64,000 nucleotides of DNA from Pterobdella sp. o SKG-2022 (lineage: Eukaryota; Annelida; Clitellata; Hirudinida; Piscicolidae). Location: NCBI GenBank assembly GCA_964035795.1, contig OZ038322.1, positions 4,640,925 through 4,704,924 of the forward strand. The letters run 5' to 3'. Below the pieces are notes generated by a model. That model did not search any database. It had not been told where the DNA came from and worked only from the letters and a program-made list of their open reading frames with translations. This document shows, in pieces, positions 17,201 to 30,900 of this stretch. Each line of letters begins with the position of its first letter. Position 1 is the first letter of the stretch. The position numbers were made by a program, and so were the translations under genes.

Positions 17201-18969
17201 TAATCTTCATCAAATCTGGATGTCTCACTCTGAAGCTTTTGATACCCTCAATATCACTACTTTGATGAAAATCTTTTCATATTTTAACTTATTTCTTGAA
17301 TAAACTTAAAAAAAACTCTATAATCTTGAAGAAATCATGTGAAATTCAATGCTGTGATAATAACTTTAATTTGTGACTCGATGGTAAGATGCCATATCAA
17401 TATCAAGTGGGTTTATTGTTGCCAAAAGTGGTAAGTGATCTTAAATAAGAACACTGTATCAGTTTCAAATGTACCAACATGAAATGGTATTTAAGGAAAA
17501 ACTAATACAATGACTTCGTGTCCATCAATCGTTAAAGCAAAACAAGAACAATAATGTTAAATAAAGAAGTTATTTGATGTAACACTTAATTTGACTGATT
17601 GATCAAATATGAGTATATGGATAATTCTCAACAAACTTACTTTGAAATTTTGCAGTGGCATGGTTGAGTGGTCAGCAATAATAATAGCAACAATAACAAT
17701 CTTCAATGATTTGATGAACGGGAGGGACTCGATAAGATTTTCACCAAAAAATCAGTCATGAAAATATAATGTTTAACGAAAAAAAACAAATTTTTTAAGC
17801 TAAGGAATTAATAATTCTTTTTTTTCACTCTAAAAATGTAGAAACGGATGTAAAAAACGATAATGAAATTGCTTTAATGAGTAAATGCATCTAGTTCAAC
17901 CCTATGCAGTGACTATCAACAAAGTGTCTTAGAGAAGAAATTTGTATAATTGGGCTACATTCAAAACAACTAAATTTGTTAGTATGAAAGAAAAAATAGT
18001 TGTAGTTATATTACAAATACGTGATGTCAATGGCACAAAACGACGGGAAAATAATCACCAAAATTTGAAAGTTGATCATAAAAACATTGCAAAAGAAAGA
18101 TGAACAAAAAAGCCTAAAATTTTTGAAAAGGACTTTACATTATAGTAGAATTGAACACAATTTGATACTCTTGACGCATTAGTGACGCAGAAAAGCAATT
18201 ATATATTTATCAATCTAACTTTAAATCATTCACTTTGATGAAAATTAAATCTTAAGTGTACATTGTTGGTAGCAACAAAAAAGTATTTGATCGTGCAAAT
18301 GCAAGAAAACTGAACTTTAAGGTACATCTTGTAAGATTAAATTTCAGTTTGATTCAATCATTAATATAAGCTTAATGCTAAAAATTTCGAAAATGTATAA
18401 AACAATCCACACAAAAAGGTCTATATACTCAAAAAAATAGATTGAATTAATGTTGAGATTACAATCTGAAGGGTTATAAGACTCTGAAATAATAAATACT
18501 GCCTTAAAACAACATGCATATAATGACCAGATACATAAATAATGGACTGGTAATAAAATATTTTAAATACGTTGAAGAATCTATTTAAAAAGATTCTTTT
18601 TTGACTCAAGTTTGAAGTTATGTAAATAAAAGAGTACAATAAATATATCAATATCATTGTGATGAACTAAAAAGATTGGATGAACAAGCATAAATATATG
18701 CCACAAGAGTGTGTTTAACACACTTTAAACAAATACTCTTAAGATTCAAACAATTATCATTTCAAACAACTTTTAATTTTGCAGTATATTGCCAAATTTG
18801 TGGCATTGAATAAACATTAGAAATGCACTCACATCATTACCAAATCATCATCATCATCAGCATCAATGGATGTAAGCATCAGGATAAGCTCAAGAGTTAA
18901 AATAGCTTCTCAAAATAAATTATTCATGAACCAGTGTACCTTGTGTCAATCAAAAGTTAATGGGCATAA
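14272..18969. other. Intergenic region between convergent calcineurin B and RhoGAP genes
   Basis: 4.7 kb with no supported coding exon on either strand. The two genes converge here, so both 3' UTRs and polyadenylation sites should lie at its ends. Apart from a possible SINE remnant near 16000-16095 I see no structure. Confidence 0.5.
16000..16095 (+). mobile_element. Possible tRNA-derived SINE remnant with A-tail
   Basis: Contains a B-box-like GGGTTCGATTC followed after about 20 bp by an uninterrupted run of 13 A. This is the arrangement of the 3' end of a tRNA-type SINE or retropseudogene. No convincing A-box or acceptor stem was seen upstream. Confidence 0.25.
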
Positions 18970-21900
18970 TCATCTGTTGTCTGCAAGCAAATAATTCTGC
19001 GAGTCGATTCGGTACTTGGCATGTTTGACAAGGCCCAGCACAGAAGGATCAGTGGTTGAGGTGGCTAAGGAGGTTTTGGCGAGTCTGTCTCTGACGACAG
19101 TCTGGGCACTGAAAGGGGCACTTCTGGTGATCTTGTGTGTGCTCTCAAAACTCATGTTCCTATTAGTTCTATCGTCTTTCCTTGCATTATAAGTGTTTGC
19201 AACATTGAAGGACAACTTGGTGTTTAAAGATGAAGGTTTCCTGTGAATGTTTTGAATTTCCAAAGTTTGATTTGAACTGTTTTCTTGTTTGTTGAGAGGG
19301 ACTTTCAAGTTGATGATGACACCGGGTGCGAAGACCTTGCGAGCCCTGGAAGAGGTGCTGGAGCCTGCAAGCACGTCCATGCTGAGGGCCCTCACATCGA
19401 CCAGCCCCTCCGAGGTGCCCACCTCACTTATGCCACTTTCTGCACTCTTTGTCACACTTAAAGGCTTCTTTGTGAACTTTGAAAAAAATGCTTTGGACAT
19501 CGACTGTAAGTTGGCGTAACTGCCTGAGGTTTTAATATCGCTATTGCTGCCATTAGACACCAAAAAGAATTTCTTGAGGGTCGAGTCATTGACGCAGGTG
19601 TTGAAGCTTGAAGAGATGGAAGCACTACGGGATGTTGGTTGGGCTTTTGGTTGTTTAGAAGCATTATTCTTGCAGGCACGACCAATGGTAGAGACATTAG
19701 ATGGATCATAAGGGGGATCAGATGCTCTTTTGATAAAATTTTTCGCCGATTTTTTATTAGATGACAATGTGATGTACGGCAATATGTGATGAAGATGGTG
19801 GTTGTTGAAGGAAGACGATGACGACGACAATGATGATTGCGATGATAATGATGGCAGTGTTGAAAAGCTTTTGAAAATTTTTTGATCTGTAGGGAAAAAA
19901 ATGGTTGATGCCATAAGTTGATGATTCACACATTAAAAATATCTTCAAATATTTTCAAAAACTTTCTGTAACTTCAAACTTAACAACTAGTTAACTAAAT
20001 TTAGAAACAAAGCTTTGCGGTATCAAACAAACGAAAAAACTCGAAAACCAAATAAAATGTTATTGTAAACTTGAAATGACATTAAGATTTAAATGTTAGT
20101 TAAGGTTAAATTAAGGTTAGTAATGATGACAGTTGAAGAACATTGAAGTCCCACTTGTTAAACATTAACTGAGATTTAAGACAATGGTTAGCACTTATAA
20201 TGATATTTCATGGTTACAGTAAGGGTGACAACCATAAGATCAAATCAATCTTATGGTTAGAGTTACTATTGAAATACGCCTAACCCCATAAATGGGAGTA
20301 TGGACGATATAAATGATGAGATGATAATTATTCCTTATCAAAAACACCTTCGTATATATCACTACCTCTAATCTTTTTAAATCACTACATAATGCCTACT
20401 CCTTAAGCATTAAATAAACATCACACCTAATAACCACAGCTTCATTGTATTCCACCAAGCTTTTCGTAATTTTTCGTAATCTTTTATGTTGAATATCATT
20501 AATGCGTATGAAATTGAACAATAAATCTGCACAATCATTCCTCGTTCCCACGTTAGTATCGTTGTACTGATTTATATATTATTATATATTTCTACATTTA
20601 AATCCTCTACTATCTTGGGCAAAATTAAATAGTATTTTTCACATTTTTTTCTATTATCGGTAACAAACAAAATAATAGTGATAAAATTAAAAAAAAACGT
20701 ATCCGAGCAAAACAGAAACGTTGAAGCAGCTTTCAACGAGTTCAAATAAGAAATAAATACCAAAAAATTCTAACTACAACTGAGGTTAATGAAACCAACT
20801 CTGAACCACGATATACATATGCTTTTAAAACTTACAACGGCATCAAAAGGTGGTAGTGTAAGCGGCTATAATGGGCGGTGGTCATTATTGAATCATTTCT
20901 TTCAATTATTTGGTCATTTATTAAAATATTTAAAAAATTGAATTATTAAATAAATAATTAAATATCAAATTTATAAATATTATACCTTTATATAAATTAC
21001 TATTTATATAGAATACCATGAACTCCACTGACATTTATATATGACTGTTTTATTTATAATTTCATCATCATCATCACTATCATCATCGTCGTCATCACCA
21101 TCACGATTATCTTAAACCATTCCTGCTACAGAGGCAAAAACATACTTAATCCTCAACACCAGACTCATCGGCGCACCAATGGTGTCGTCATTTATGAAAG
21201 ATTTTTCATTGAAATCTGGCCAGATGAGAGCAGAATGATAAAACAATCTGCAGAAGCACTCTAAAAGAAATTGGCTTGAGATGGTCATGTGTGAAACCAA
21301 AGTGTTACAGGAAGAAAGAATTTTTCGTATCTTTTGAAAGGGTAGCTACTTTACCAGTTAACAGACCTGCTAAGTTTGATGAAACTTAGCTTCGTACCTG
21401 AAACGAATCCCAACATCATCAAATAAATGTCATAATGACACTTCCTTGAACAAAGGTCCAAGCATTATTATTTTAACCCCCATGAAAACTACAAATTACA
21501 GTTATCATTAAAAACCAGTGATCTACCACTACCAACCAATAAACACCAACCAAGCACCCCTATCCAACAACCTCCATCCAACAGATACCCACCCATATTC
21601 TGAGCTTTGGCCACCATGACTTCATCAAGGGCATTATTGATGTCACCACTGCCATCATCAGGCACGTGCACATCTTCATCCCACGAGCTGAAGAACCATT
21701 CAGCCTGTTGGTGGTGTGAGATTGGTCATGGTGGGTTAGTGCTAATTGTTTTATGGTTACTGTTGAGCTCATACATAATTATTGTTGGTTATTATTAACA
21801 CAACGTGAAAAAAAACTGAAAAAAAGTAAAACAACTAAACACACAAAACAAAAATAAATGAGCAAAATTAGTAAACTAAACCAATCTATCTATCTATCCG

Positions 21901-24900
21901 TCCATCCATCTGTCTATCTATTTATCTACCTATCTATCTATTTATCCATCTATCTTTCATCATGGTTATAATCGGTACGAACTATGAAGAATTGAACTGT
22001 CTTATGAACACAATAAAAAACAATTTGAAAATTTTTGGTTTGAAAATAAACATTGAAAAAACAAAACGAATGACAATATTACCAAAACAGAAAAAACTCC
22101 CAAAACAAACTCCTAGTAACAATTTTTTAAAAAACATAGAAGAAGTGAAACAATTCAAGTATTTGGGAGCCATTCTCACAGATGAAGTAGAACTAAACGC
22201 AGAAGTGGACTCAATAGCTTTTGGATGCTTAAATAAACTGGTGTGGTACCAGCCTGCAATCAAACAGTACAAAATTCCGACTGTTCAAGGCTGTGATACT
22301 CCCTGTTTTATTATACGGATGTGAATCCTGGGCCCAGCTTAATCACCACATTCAACGTTTAAATACCTTCATCAATCGCTGCATACGAACAATATACTTG
22401 GTCTGTCGCTTTTCGACAAATTAAGAAATACTGACCTAAGAAGACGTGCAAACATCGAACGCGTTGAAACAATACTCCAGCGTAGACGACTTAGATGGCT
22501 TGGCCATATCGAAAGAATGGAAAATACACGTCTTCCAAAACAATTATTAGTCAGTAAATTCGAAGAAGGTAAAAGACCTCATGGAAAACAACGTCAAAGA
22601 TGGCATGATGTTATGAATGCTGACCTAAAAAGCCTAAATTTGGTTTCATCATGGAGAACTAAAGCCCTAAACAGAAGCCAATGGCGAAAAGAGGTCAACG
22701 TTAAGTTGAATGCGTTAAACCAGTTCAAAGAATATAAAGAAAAGGACAAAAAGGACCGCAAGAAAGAAAACTCAGGGACTATAACAGATCTGAAATGTCT
22801 TCAATGCAACAAGGTCTGCCTTAACAAGACTGGTTTAGCGAATCACATCAGACTATCACACACCACTGACTTTCAAGCAACAATAATTTGTCAATTTTGT
22901 GGTAAGGAATGCCGAATCATAAGAAGAAATGTCAAAAAACAGCAACACATACCCTTTCTACACCTGCCTGAAGGTGGATGAATGCAGCTGAAGAAGAAGA
23001 AGAAGAAGAAGAAGAAGAAGAAGAAGAAGAAGAAGAAGAAGAAGAAGAAGAAGAAGAAGAAGAAGAAGAAGAAGAAGAAGAAGAAGAAGAAGAAGAAGAA
23101 GAAGAAGAAGAAGAAGAAGAAGAAGAAGAAGAAGAAGAAGAAGAAGAAGAAGAAGAAGAAGAAGAAGAAGAAGAAGAAGAAGAAGAAGAAGAAGAAGAAG
23201 AAGAAGAAGAAGAAGAAGAAGAAGAAGAAGAAGAAGAAGAAGAAGAAGAAGAAGAAGAAGAAGAAGAAGAAGAAGAAGAAGAAGAAGAAGAAGAAGAAGA
23301 AGAAGAAGAAGAAGAAGAAGAAGAAGAAGAAGAAGAAGAAGAAGAAGAAGAAGAAGAAGAAGAAGAAGAAGAAGAAGAAGAAGAAGAAGAAGAAGAAGAA
23401 GAAGAAGAAGAAGAAGAAGAAGAAGAAGAAGAAGAAGAAGAAGAAGAAGAAGAAGAAGAAGAAGAAGAAGAAGAAGAAGAAGAAGAAGAAGAAGAAGAAG
23501 AAGAAGAAGAAGAAGAAGAAGAAGAAGAAGAAGAAGAAGAAGAAGAAGAAGAAGAAGAAGAAGAAGAAGAAGAAGAAGAAGAAGAAGAAGAAGAAGAAGA
23601 AGAAGAAGAAGAAGAAGAAGAAGAAGAAGAAGAAGAAGAAGAAGAAGAAGAAGAAGAAGAAGAAGAAGAAGAAGAAGAAGAAGAAGAAGAAGAAGAAGAA
23701 GAAGAAGAAGAAGAAGAAGAAGAAGAAGAAGAAGAAGAAGAAGAAGAAGAAGAAGAAGAAGAAGAAGAAGAAGAAGAAGAAGAAGAAGAAGAAGAAGAAG
23801 AAGAAGAAGAAGAAGAAGAAGAAGAAGAAGAAGAAGAAGAAGAAGAAGAAGAAGAAGAAGAAGAAGAAGAAGAAGAAGAAGAAGAAGAAGAAGAAGAAGA
23901 AGAAGAAGAAGAAGAAGAAGAAGAAGAAGAAGAAGAAGAAGAAGAAGAAGAAGAAGAAGAAGAAGAAGAAGAAGAAGAAGAAGAAGAAGAAGAAGAAGAA
24001 GAAGAAGAAGAAGAAGAAGAAGAAGAAGAAGAAGAAGAAGAAGAAGAAGAAGAAGAAGAAGAAGAAGAAGAAGAAGAAGAAGAAGAAGAAGAAGAAGAAG
24101 AAGAAGAAGAAGAAGAAGAAGAAGAAGAAGAAGAAGAAGAAGAAGAAGAAGAAGAAGAAGAAGAAGAAGAAGAAGAAGAAGAAGAAGAAGAAGAAGAAGA
24201 AGAAGAAGAAGAAGAAGAAGAAGAAGAAGAAGAAGAAGAAGAAGAAGAAGAAGAAGAAGAAGATCCATCTATCTATCTATCTATCTATCCACGCTTTCTG
24301 CTCACCCATCCACCTACATATAAGCACCAAACATGGACACATACATTAGAGATAATCGTCTCCACAATGCGACACTGGTCTCCCATGTTGCGAGCCATCA
24401 CAGCTATGTTGTTGTCGTGTGGCCGGATGAGGGTTGGTCCAAACATTATTGCTAAGTTGTGTGCATCCATCTGTGAGTCGTTTGGTATTTATATTGGTAT
24501 TGGATGTGTGTATGTATGTATTTCTGTATGCCTGTATGTCGACTATCAGTCATCTCAAATTTGGGTTATTGGTAGTGCAATAGGTACGCTTCACAGAGCT
24601 CTACTACTTTTTCATTATATTACTATTGAAGTATTATTATAACTTAGTTGAAAAGTTAAATATGAATAGACAGGATTAGATTGATTGATAGAAAGATAAT
24701 AGTATATTTAAGAACACTAATAAATATTATTAAGACACAAAGCTGTTCGTTAACAAAGTAACATTGTCAAGTAACGAAAAGCTTTGTATCTCAATAAAAT
24801 TTATTAGTGACCTTGAATATACACATTTTATTGTGGCTAGTGGAAAATCATCGGATAGATAAATATGTGATCTTTAGTTCGGTGACATGACGTAGTTTCT

Positions 24901-27900
24901 TCTTCATACTTGCCTATCAGCCATAGCAGTACGTAGTTCATTAGAAGTCAGCCTCGTGAAAAACGTCTTTTAGTATCAAACGAGATTATGAATCAATAGA
25001 AAACAATAACGAAAGATTTTGAAATTTTTTTGGCGGGGAAGGAAGAGGATGTCCACGAAATGTTTTCGATGGAAGACAATTGTCTAACCCCATGCTATGA
25101 GACAAAAAGAGTTAAACGAATAAGAACAATAATTGCCATTAGAGATGCCATGCAAAAGTTTGTAAGCAGAGTTTGTAAGCAGCAAAAAAACTCGTCCAAA
25201 AGAGAAAAAAAAGATTTTGTTTTCAAAATATAACCACGTTTTTATAAATAAATAAAAAACTCTTGTGAAACAATCAACACTTCAACACAAACTTTATTGT
25301 TCTCTTCATGACGAGTGACGAGGCTAAGGTGCTTGCAGATGTAGCGAAAGGTGTTGAAGTTGCGTTCAGGCAACTCATGTAGGAGCTTCTTGAGCTTCAA
25401 CATACGTCGTTCAGACTTTTCCACACGAGTTGACTCAATCACAGCACTGTATAGCTCTGTTGGTGGTGGTTAGGTTTAAATTGTTGTTGACTGTTGCTAA
25501 TTCACTCTATAAGTTAATGTTCTTGAGTGCTCAATGTTTAAATTTGAAACAGTTGTTGATAATTAAAACTACTTCATAAATCCCCCAATAATTGAAATAC
25601 CATTAGTTTCTACAATTTAATTCAACATTAAAGTATCAACTAATGATTTTGAGTGCTGCTTAGATTCGAAACTGTTTATGATCATCCCTACTTCACAACT
25701 CCCTTAATTATATATCGATCAATATATATATTGGTTCAAACGATGTAATTAAGTATAGAACATCAAACAACCGTCAGTGATGAGAGGGTCAGGAATCTTG
25801 CGAAAGAAGAGTTTCAAGAGGGAGGTGACCAGGTTGACATCCTGCCACTTGTCGCTCTCCAAACATAAACCCTTCTCATCCTGCCAAAATCAATATTACC
25901 ATCATCCTCATTTATATCATCATCAACAACATCCTTAACACTAAGACCATCATCATCAACATCCTTAACACTAAGACCATCATCATCATCATCAACATCA
26001 TTAACACTAAGACCATCATCATCATCATCAACATCATTAACACTAAGATCATCATCATCATCATCACCATCAAACCTCCTCCTAACACAATAGCATTAAA
26101 CCCTAAACTGACTCTGATGATATTGGATAAGTGGAAATCGATGTCAGACCTCTCAAACATTTCACAACCCCAACCCCTACTACACTAACTCACTAACTGG
26201 CTTTCACTCATCGCTCAACAACAACAACAACAATAATAATCATCATCATCATCCTCGTTTTCCTCTTCATCATCATCATTTCTTTATGTCCGTTTCTATG
26301 CTAGCATGGACTGGACAACTTTCCATCACATAACTTTTTTATAAGAATTTAATTATTCAAATGATCAATCCAATAAATATAGTAGAAGTTTGAATTTTTT
26401 AATTGGAAACAAGTTTGAGAATTTGGCGATGCGCCAAGCAAAATTTATAAGCTCAGATAGTTATCCATCATAAACACAAGTGAAAGCTCCAATAATAAGC
26501 AAACATGCTTAAAAGGGTTCCCTTATAAACCAAAAAGCTTCCTAATGAACTTTTTAACACATTGTGTTCCTTTTTACCATTTTATTCGTAAATTAACACG
26601 TTAACTAATAAATAAACAACACTTGTGTATTGCGAGGGGAAAAACAGTATGAATTCACTTACTCTACAAAGCTTTTCATGAGAAAACCTCACATTAGAAA
26701 ATATATACACTGCACAAAGCTATATACAAACGTGTACACACAAACACTAACACAAAACCACAACCTTATCGATTTCTTCTTGGAGTTCCTTGAGGGCACC
26801 AGTGTTTCCTGGCACTCTGTACAGTCCCTGGTTGTCGAGGCCTTTCTCTTCCACTATCTTCACACACACCTCCACTATCAGAGGGACCAGCTGATTGATG
26901 TTGGAGAATTAGTTTGTGTTATACATGTAATTGTACATGCTATATTTAGTATATATATGAGGTCAATATACGTTGTAGTTAGTACATATATCAATTGGTG
27001 GTTTTTTGCCTAATAAATGGTTTATTTTTATTAATACATATGTAGTATCAATAATCTAGAGCAACTGCTGTCAACCCCAGTTAATGGCACATTTATGATA
27101 TATTGATTGAATTAGGTTAGATTTTCCTCTTGCATCCTTGAAAGCATAGGGCTGCAACAGCACTCATAATATATTGATTAATAAATTGATATACAAATTT
27201 ATATTTTAGTTTAATGCGTCAATTCATTTTGTGTATTGCTTTGAAGACTTTAAGAAATATGAATTAAATAAATAAGCTTTTACACCAAATTTACTGCATT
27301 TAAAACCATAATATTTAATGTCACACTCTTTGGACAAATAAACTGATAGCTTATTTTTTTAACTAAAAAATACACTAGACAACAAACAAACGGTAGGTAG
27401 ACCACTAGACACCTCTAACACCCAAACAGCACTAATTGAAGGCAACAAGACATACCGGGTCAAAGGTAGAGGGTTGCAGGGTGTGAAGGGGAGCTCCAAA
27501 GACCCCCTTGTGTGTTTTGGGCTCAGGTTCGTTGTTGAGGAGGATGTTGGAGGAGCCATACCTCTTGATGGTTCGAGCCATCCTCCCTTTCCAAGACTCC
27601 TTCTGACTTACGTCTTGTGGTGAGGTGAAATATATATGAATATTAATCTCATTAAAACTGCTGTACATGTCCCAGTAACTGGGGTTGGAAGAGTTGGCTT
27701 CGATTTTTGAGACTACTTAAAGCTTAATTTGTAAAATAAAATTAATAACAATTCATATATAATTATATATATACAGTCATATATAGTAATTGAAAAATAA
27801 TAAGAATATTAATATTGGTGAACCTTTTATTAATCTATTATAATACAAATGTTCACTATAATTAATAAACCTTATAAATTTTTAGAGACATCTTAATTTA

Positions 27901-30900
27901 TAAATAATATTTAACAATTTTTTCACGTCAATTTATGGAAGAGCTTTAGTAAATTTTTTAAGCAAAAAAACAGCTATAATTTTCGATAAGTTTAGCCTTA
28001 TTATAAAACATTAGCTAATCATGAATCGACGTAAAATAATACATTACCACAATTATTAAATTCTATTGAAATATGAAAGTATCCTTGTCATCGTTATTGG
28101 ACGCTATAAATAGCACCAAGCCATATGAAACTCTGTGATGCCTCCTTCACTGACCCACGTTTGAGCACTGTTTCATCATGGAATTTTACTATGACGATCT
28201 TATATTAATAAGCTTTATCGTTAGTCCCATGAGTTGAATCTAGCATATCTTATAATAGAAGACTTGAGCTCACCTAATCAGAACTATAATTATGTGGTAA
28301 TTAAGATTGAATGCTAAAGGTTGGTAATTGTTGTTATCTCTAGACTGCATTGTACTTATGAACTTAATGTCTCTGTGAGCTTGCCACATGTGACTTAAAT
28401 GCTTTGATACTCATTCATTTCAACTTCACTATTCATATGTAAGAAATTGAGTTTATTTATTTCATAAAACAATTGATTGTAACTGGTGGCTTTGTAAAAT
28501 AATTCACTTAGTTCGTATTGTTGGAACAAATTTTTATAAACTGCCAGTCCAAAATACCATTCATCTTGTAATTATCTGACACAAAACTCATAGTTCCTAC
28601 ACATGGGCAGTTTGCCTCATGGTTGTCATAAAAAGAATGATGGCCAAGCCAAATGACAATGATACCCAAGTATCAGGTTGCCGATACCTGCTACTGAAGT
28701 CTACTGTTATCCAGGTTATATCAAGAAAGTAGTCTTAAATTTAAGGCACTAAGTTTGGTGCAGTTTAAAGTCAATGTTTATAACACAAACAAGGATTTGA
28801 GTGATTGGTTGATTGGGTTATATCTTGGCGCTTATCTATACAAGTTAATGAGAAAATCCTTGACTTTTAACATATGATTTACAAGTCAATATGTAATTTA
28901 ATGACCACACTTATGACTCACCCTTATTGGAGGGAGACTTCTTATGCTTGGAAACGGGAGAGTTTTTAATAGAGGATACTTGAGCGGGTGTCTGCACTGG
29001 CTTACTTGTGCTTTTCTTCGACTTTTTGTCTGCTTTCGCTGCCTTTTTTAACTCAGAATTTTTCTGAAATTCATCATTAGTGACTACAAGTCTCGAAAAG
29101 CTATGCTTAAATAAGGTATGTTAAACTGAGTTTTCTTAATGTCTCTCATACAAATTAAATCATTTTGAAACCTATAAATAACTAAAACACATTGATTAAA
29201 AATAAACTCATATTATTAACGTGAAGTTTATTCATAATCTATAAAAATGCAGTTAATTTACATAATACATAATATAGTTAAATTGACGACTTAATTCACA
29301 TAAATCATTTTATCTGGCAACCTTAGGATCGTTTTCATACTCCTCCCCTGTAGCAATCATGGGATGGTTGAAAGCGTCCTTCAAATCAGTCGTCAATCCC
29401 TATTAATTATCATGATTTTTGAAAGATTAGTGTTATGTTTATCATCCTCATCACCATTGGTGCCTATTTTAGTTCACAAATATAATGTTATAAAGTTAGT
29501 TTTATATTAACAATCACCATCATCAACATCCACTCTCATGCTAACATGAATTTGGTTCTCACAATAAATAAACATATCATTACCCTCAAAACCCATGATA
29601 ACATTCAAAGTGTATAATTACAAAGTTAAAATAATATAGAACTAAAACCATTATAAGATAAACACATGGTAACTTACTATTGGGCTGTCTGGGAAGAATT
29701 TACTGGCTTTAGTGGTAACATTGAAAGAGGAAGACCTGAGAGATATGAAGATGAATTGTAGCAATTAAAGAGGACAAACATTATAAAAGCAGCATCTGTT
29801 TGCGTTTAATGGAAGAAAATTGCTTAAAATCGCCAAATTTGAATAAAAATATCTGTTTAACATTAACTGTGCTTATTTGTGAGAAATGACGAATTTTGAA
29901 GCAACGCAATAAATGATAACATAACTAGGATAAAGAAGCTGGTAGTTTTGTATGTTAAGTAATGGTGATTAATCTCATAAGGTTCATAACCATATCCCAT
30001 CATCATTATGTAAGTTATTATTGTGGTTGATATCTATAACGCATATTATAATGAAGCTGACGACTTTTCAGTTATATAAATTATGTTGTCAACCATTTGT
30101 GTCATCAATTGTTAATTATGATTATATAATGGCCTAGAAAATCTTAGCATATAATCACATTGGTTAGTAGTATGTATGTACAGTTGTTCCCATTTATAAG
30201 AAAGGTAGCGTTATGGACTGTGCGAGCTATCGAGGTGTAAAGCTTTTAGAGCATGGTATGAAAGTGTTGGAAAGGTTGCTGGAAAAGAGGTTAAGAAGGT
30301 TAGTGAAAGTTGACCAAATGCAATTTGGTTTTATGCCTAGCAGAAGCACAGTGGACGCTATTTTTATTCTTAGGAGAATGCAGGAAAGCTACCTTGAGAA
30401 GAATAGGAAGCTTTTTATCTGTTTTGTTAATTTGGAGAAGGCTTTTGATCGGGTACCAAGAAAGGTGATTGAATGGGCGCTGAGAAAGAAGTTGGTCCCA
30501 GAAAGGTTGGTCCAGGCAGTAATGTCGATGTACAAAGGAGCAAAAACGCGGGTTAAGGTTGGAGATGGACATTCAGAAGAATTTGATGTAGGTGTAGATG
30601 TCCATCAAGGATCGGTTTTCTCGCCGTTTTTGTTTTCAATAGTGCTAGACGTATTGTCGGAAGACGGAAGAAAAGGTGCCTTATATGAACTGCTTTATGC
30701 AGATGATTTGGTCTTGATGGCAGAGACTATGGAAGAACTAGAAGCACAATTCATCTGTTGGAAGGCAGCCTTTGAAGGGAAAGGATTGAAGGTTAATCTG
30801 GGTAAGACAAAGGTCATGGAAAGTGGTGGTGGGGTTGTTGTGGTAAGAGGGCTAAGGTAAATTGTGTGAGGTGCATGACATGTAAGAAGTGAATTCATGC

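Noticed and set aside
21112..21300. Minus-strand frame beside a (CATCAT)n run, considered as another RhoGAP exon
   Set aside because: The 21593-21704 exon joins 19886 in perfect phase without it, and no acceptor/donor pair supports inclusion.
22958..24642. Very long open frames of poly-Glu, poly-Lys and poly-Leu
   Set aside because: They are translations of the perfect GAA tract in its possible frames and have no independent coding evidence.
25030..25233. Plus-strand frame of about 67 codons in a RhoGAP intron
   Set aside because: It starts at a non-ATG codon, matches nothing I know and lies antisense in an intron; it could be an old repeat fragment.
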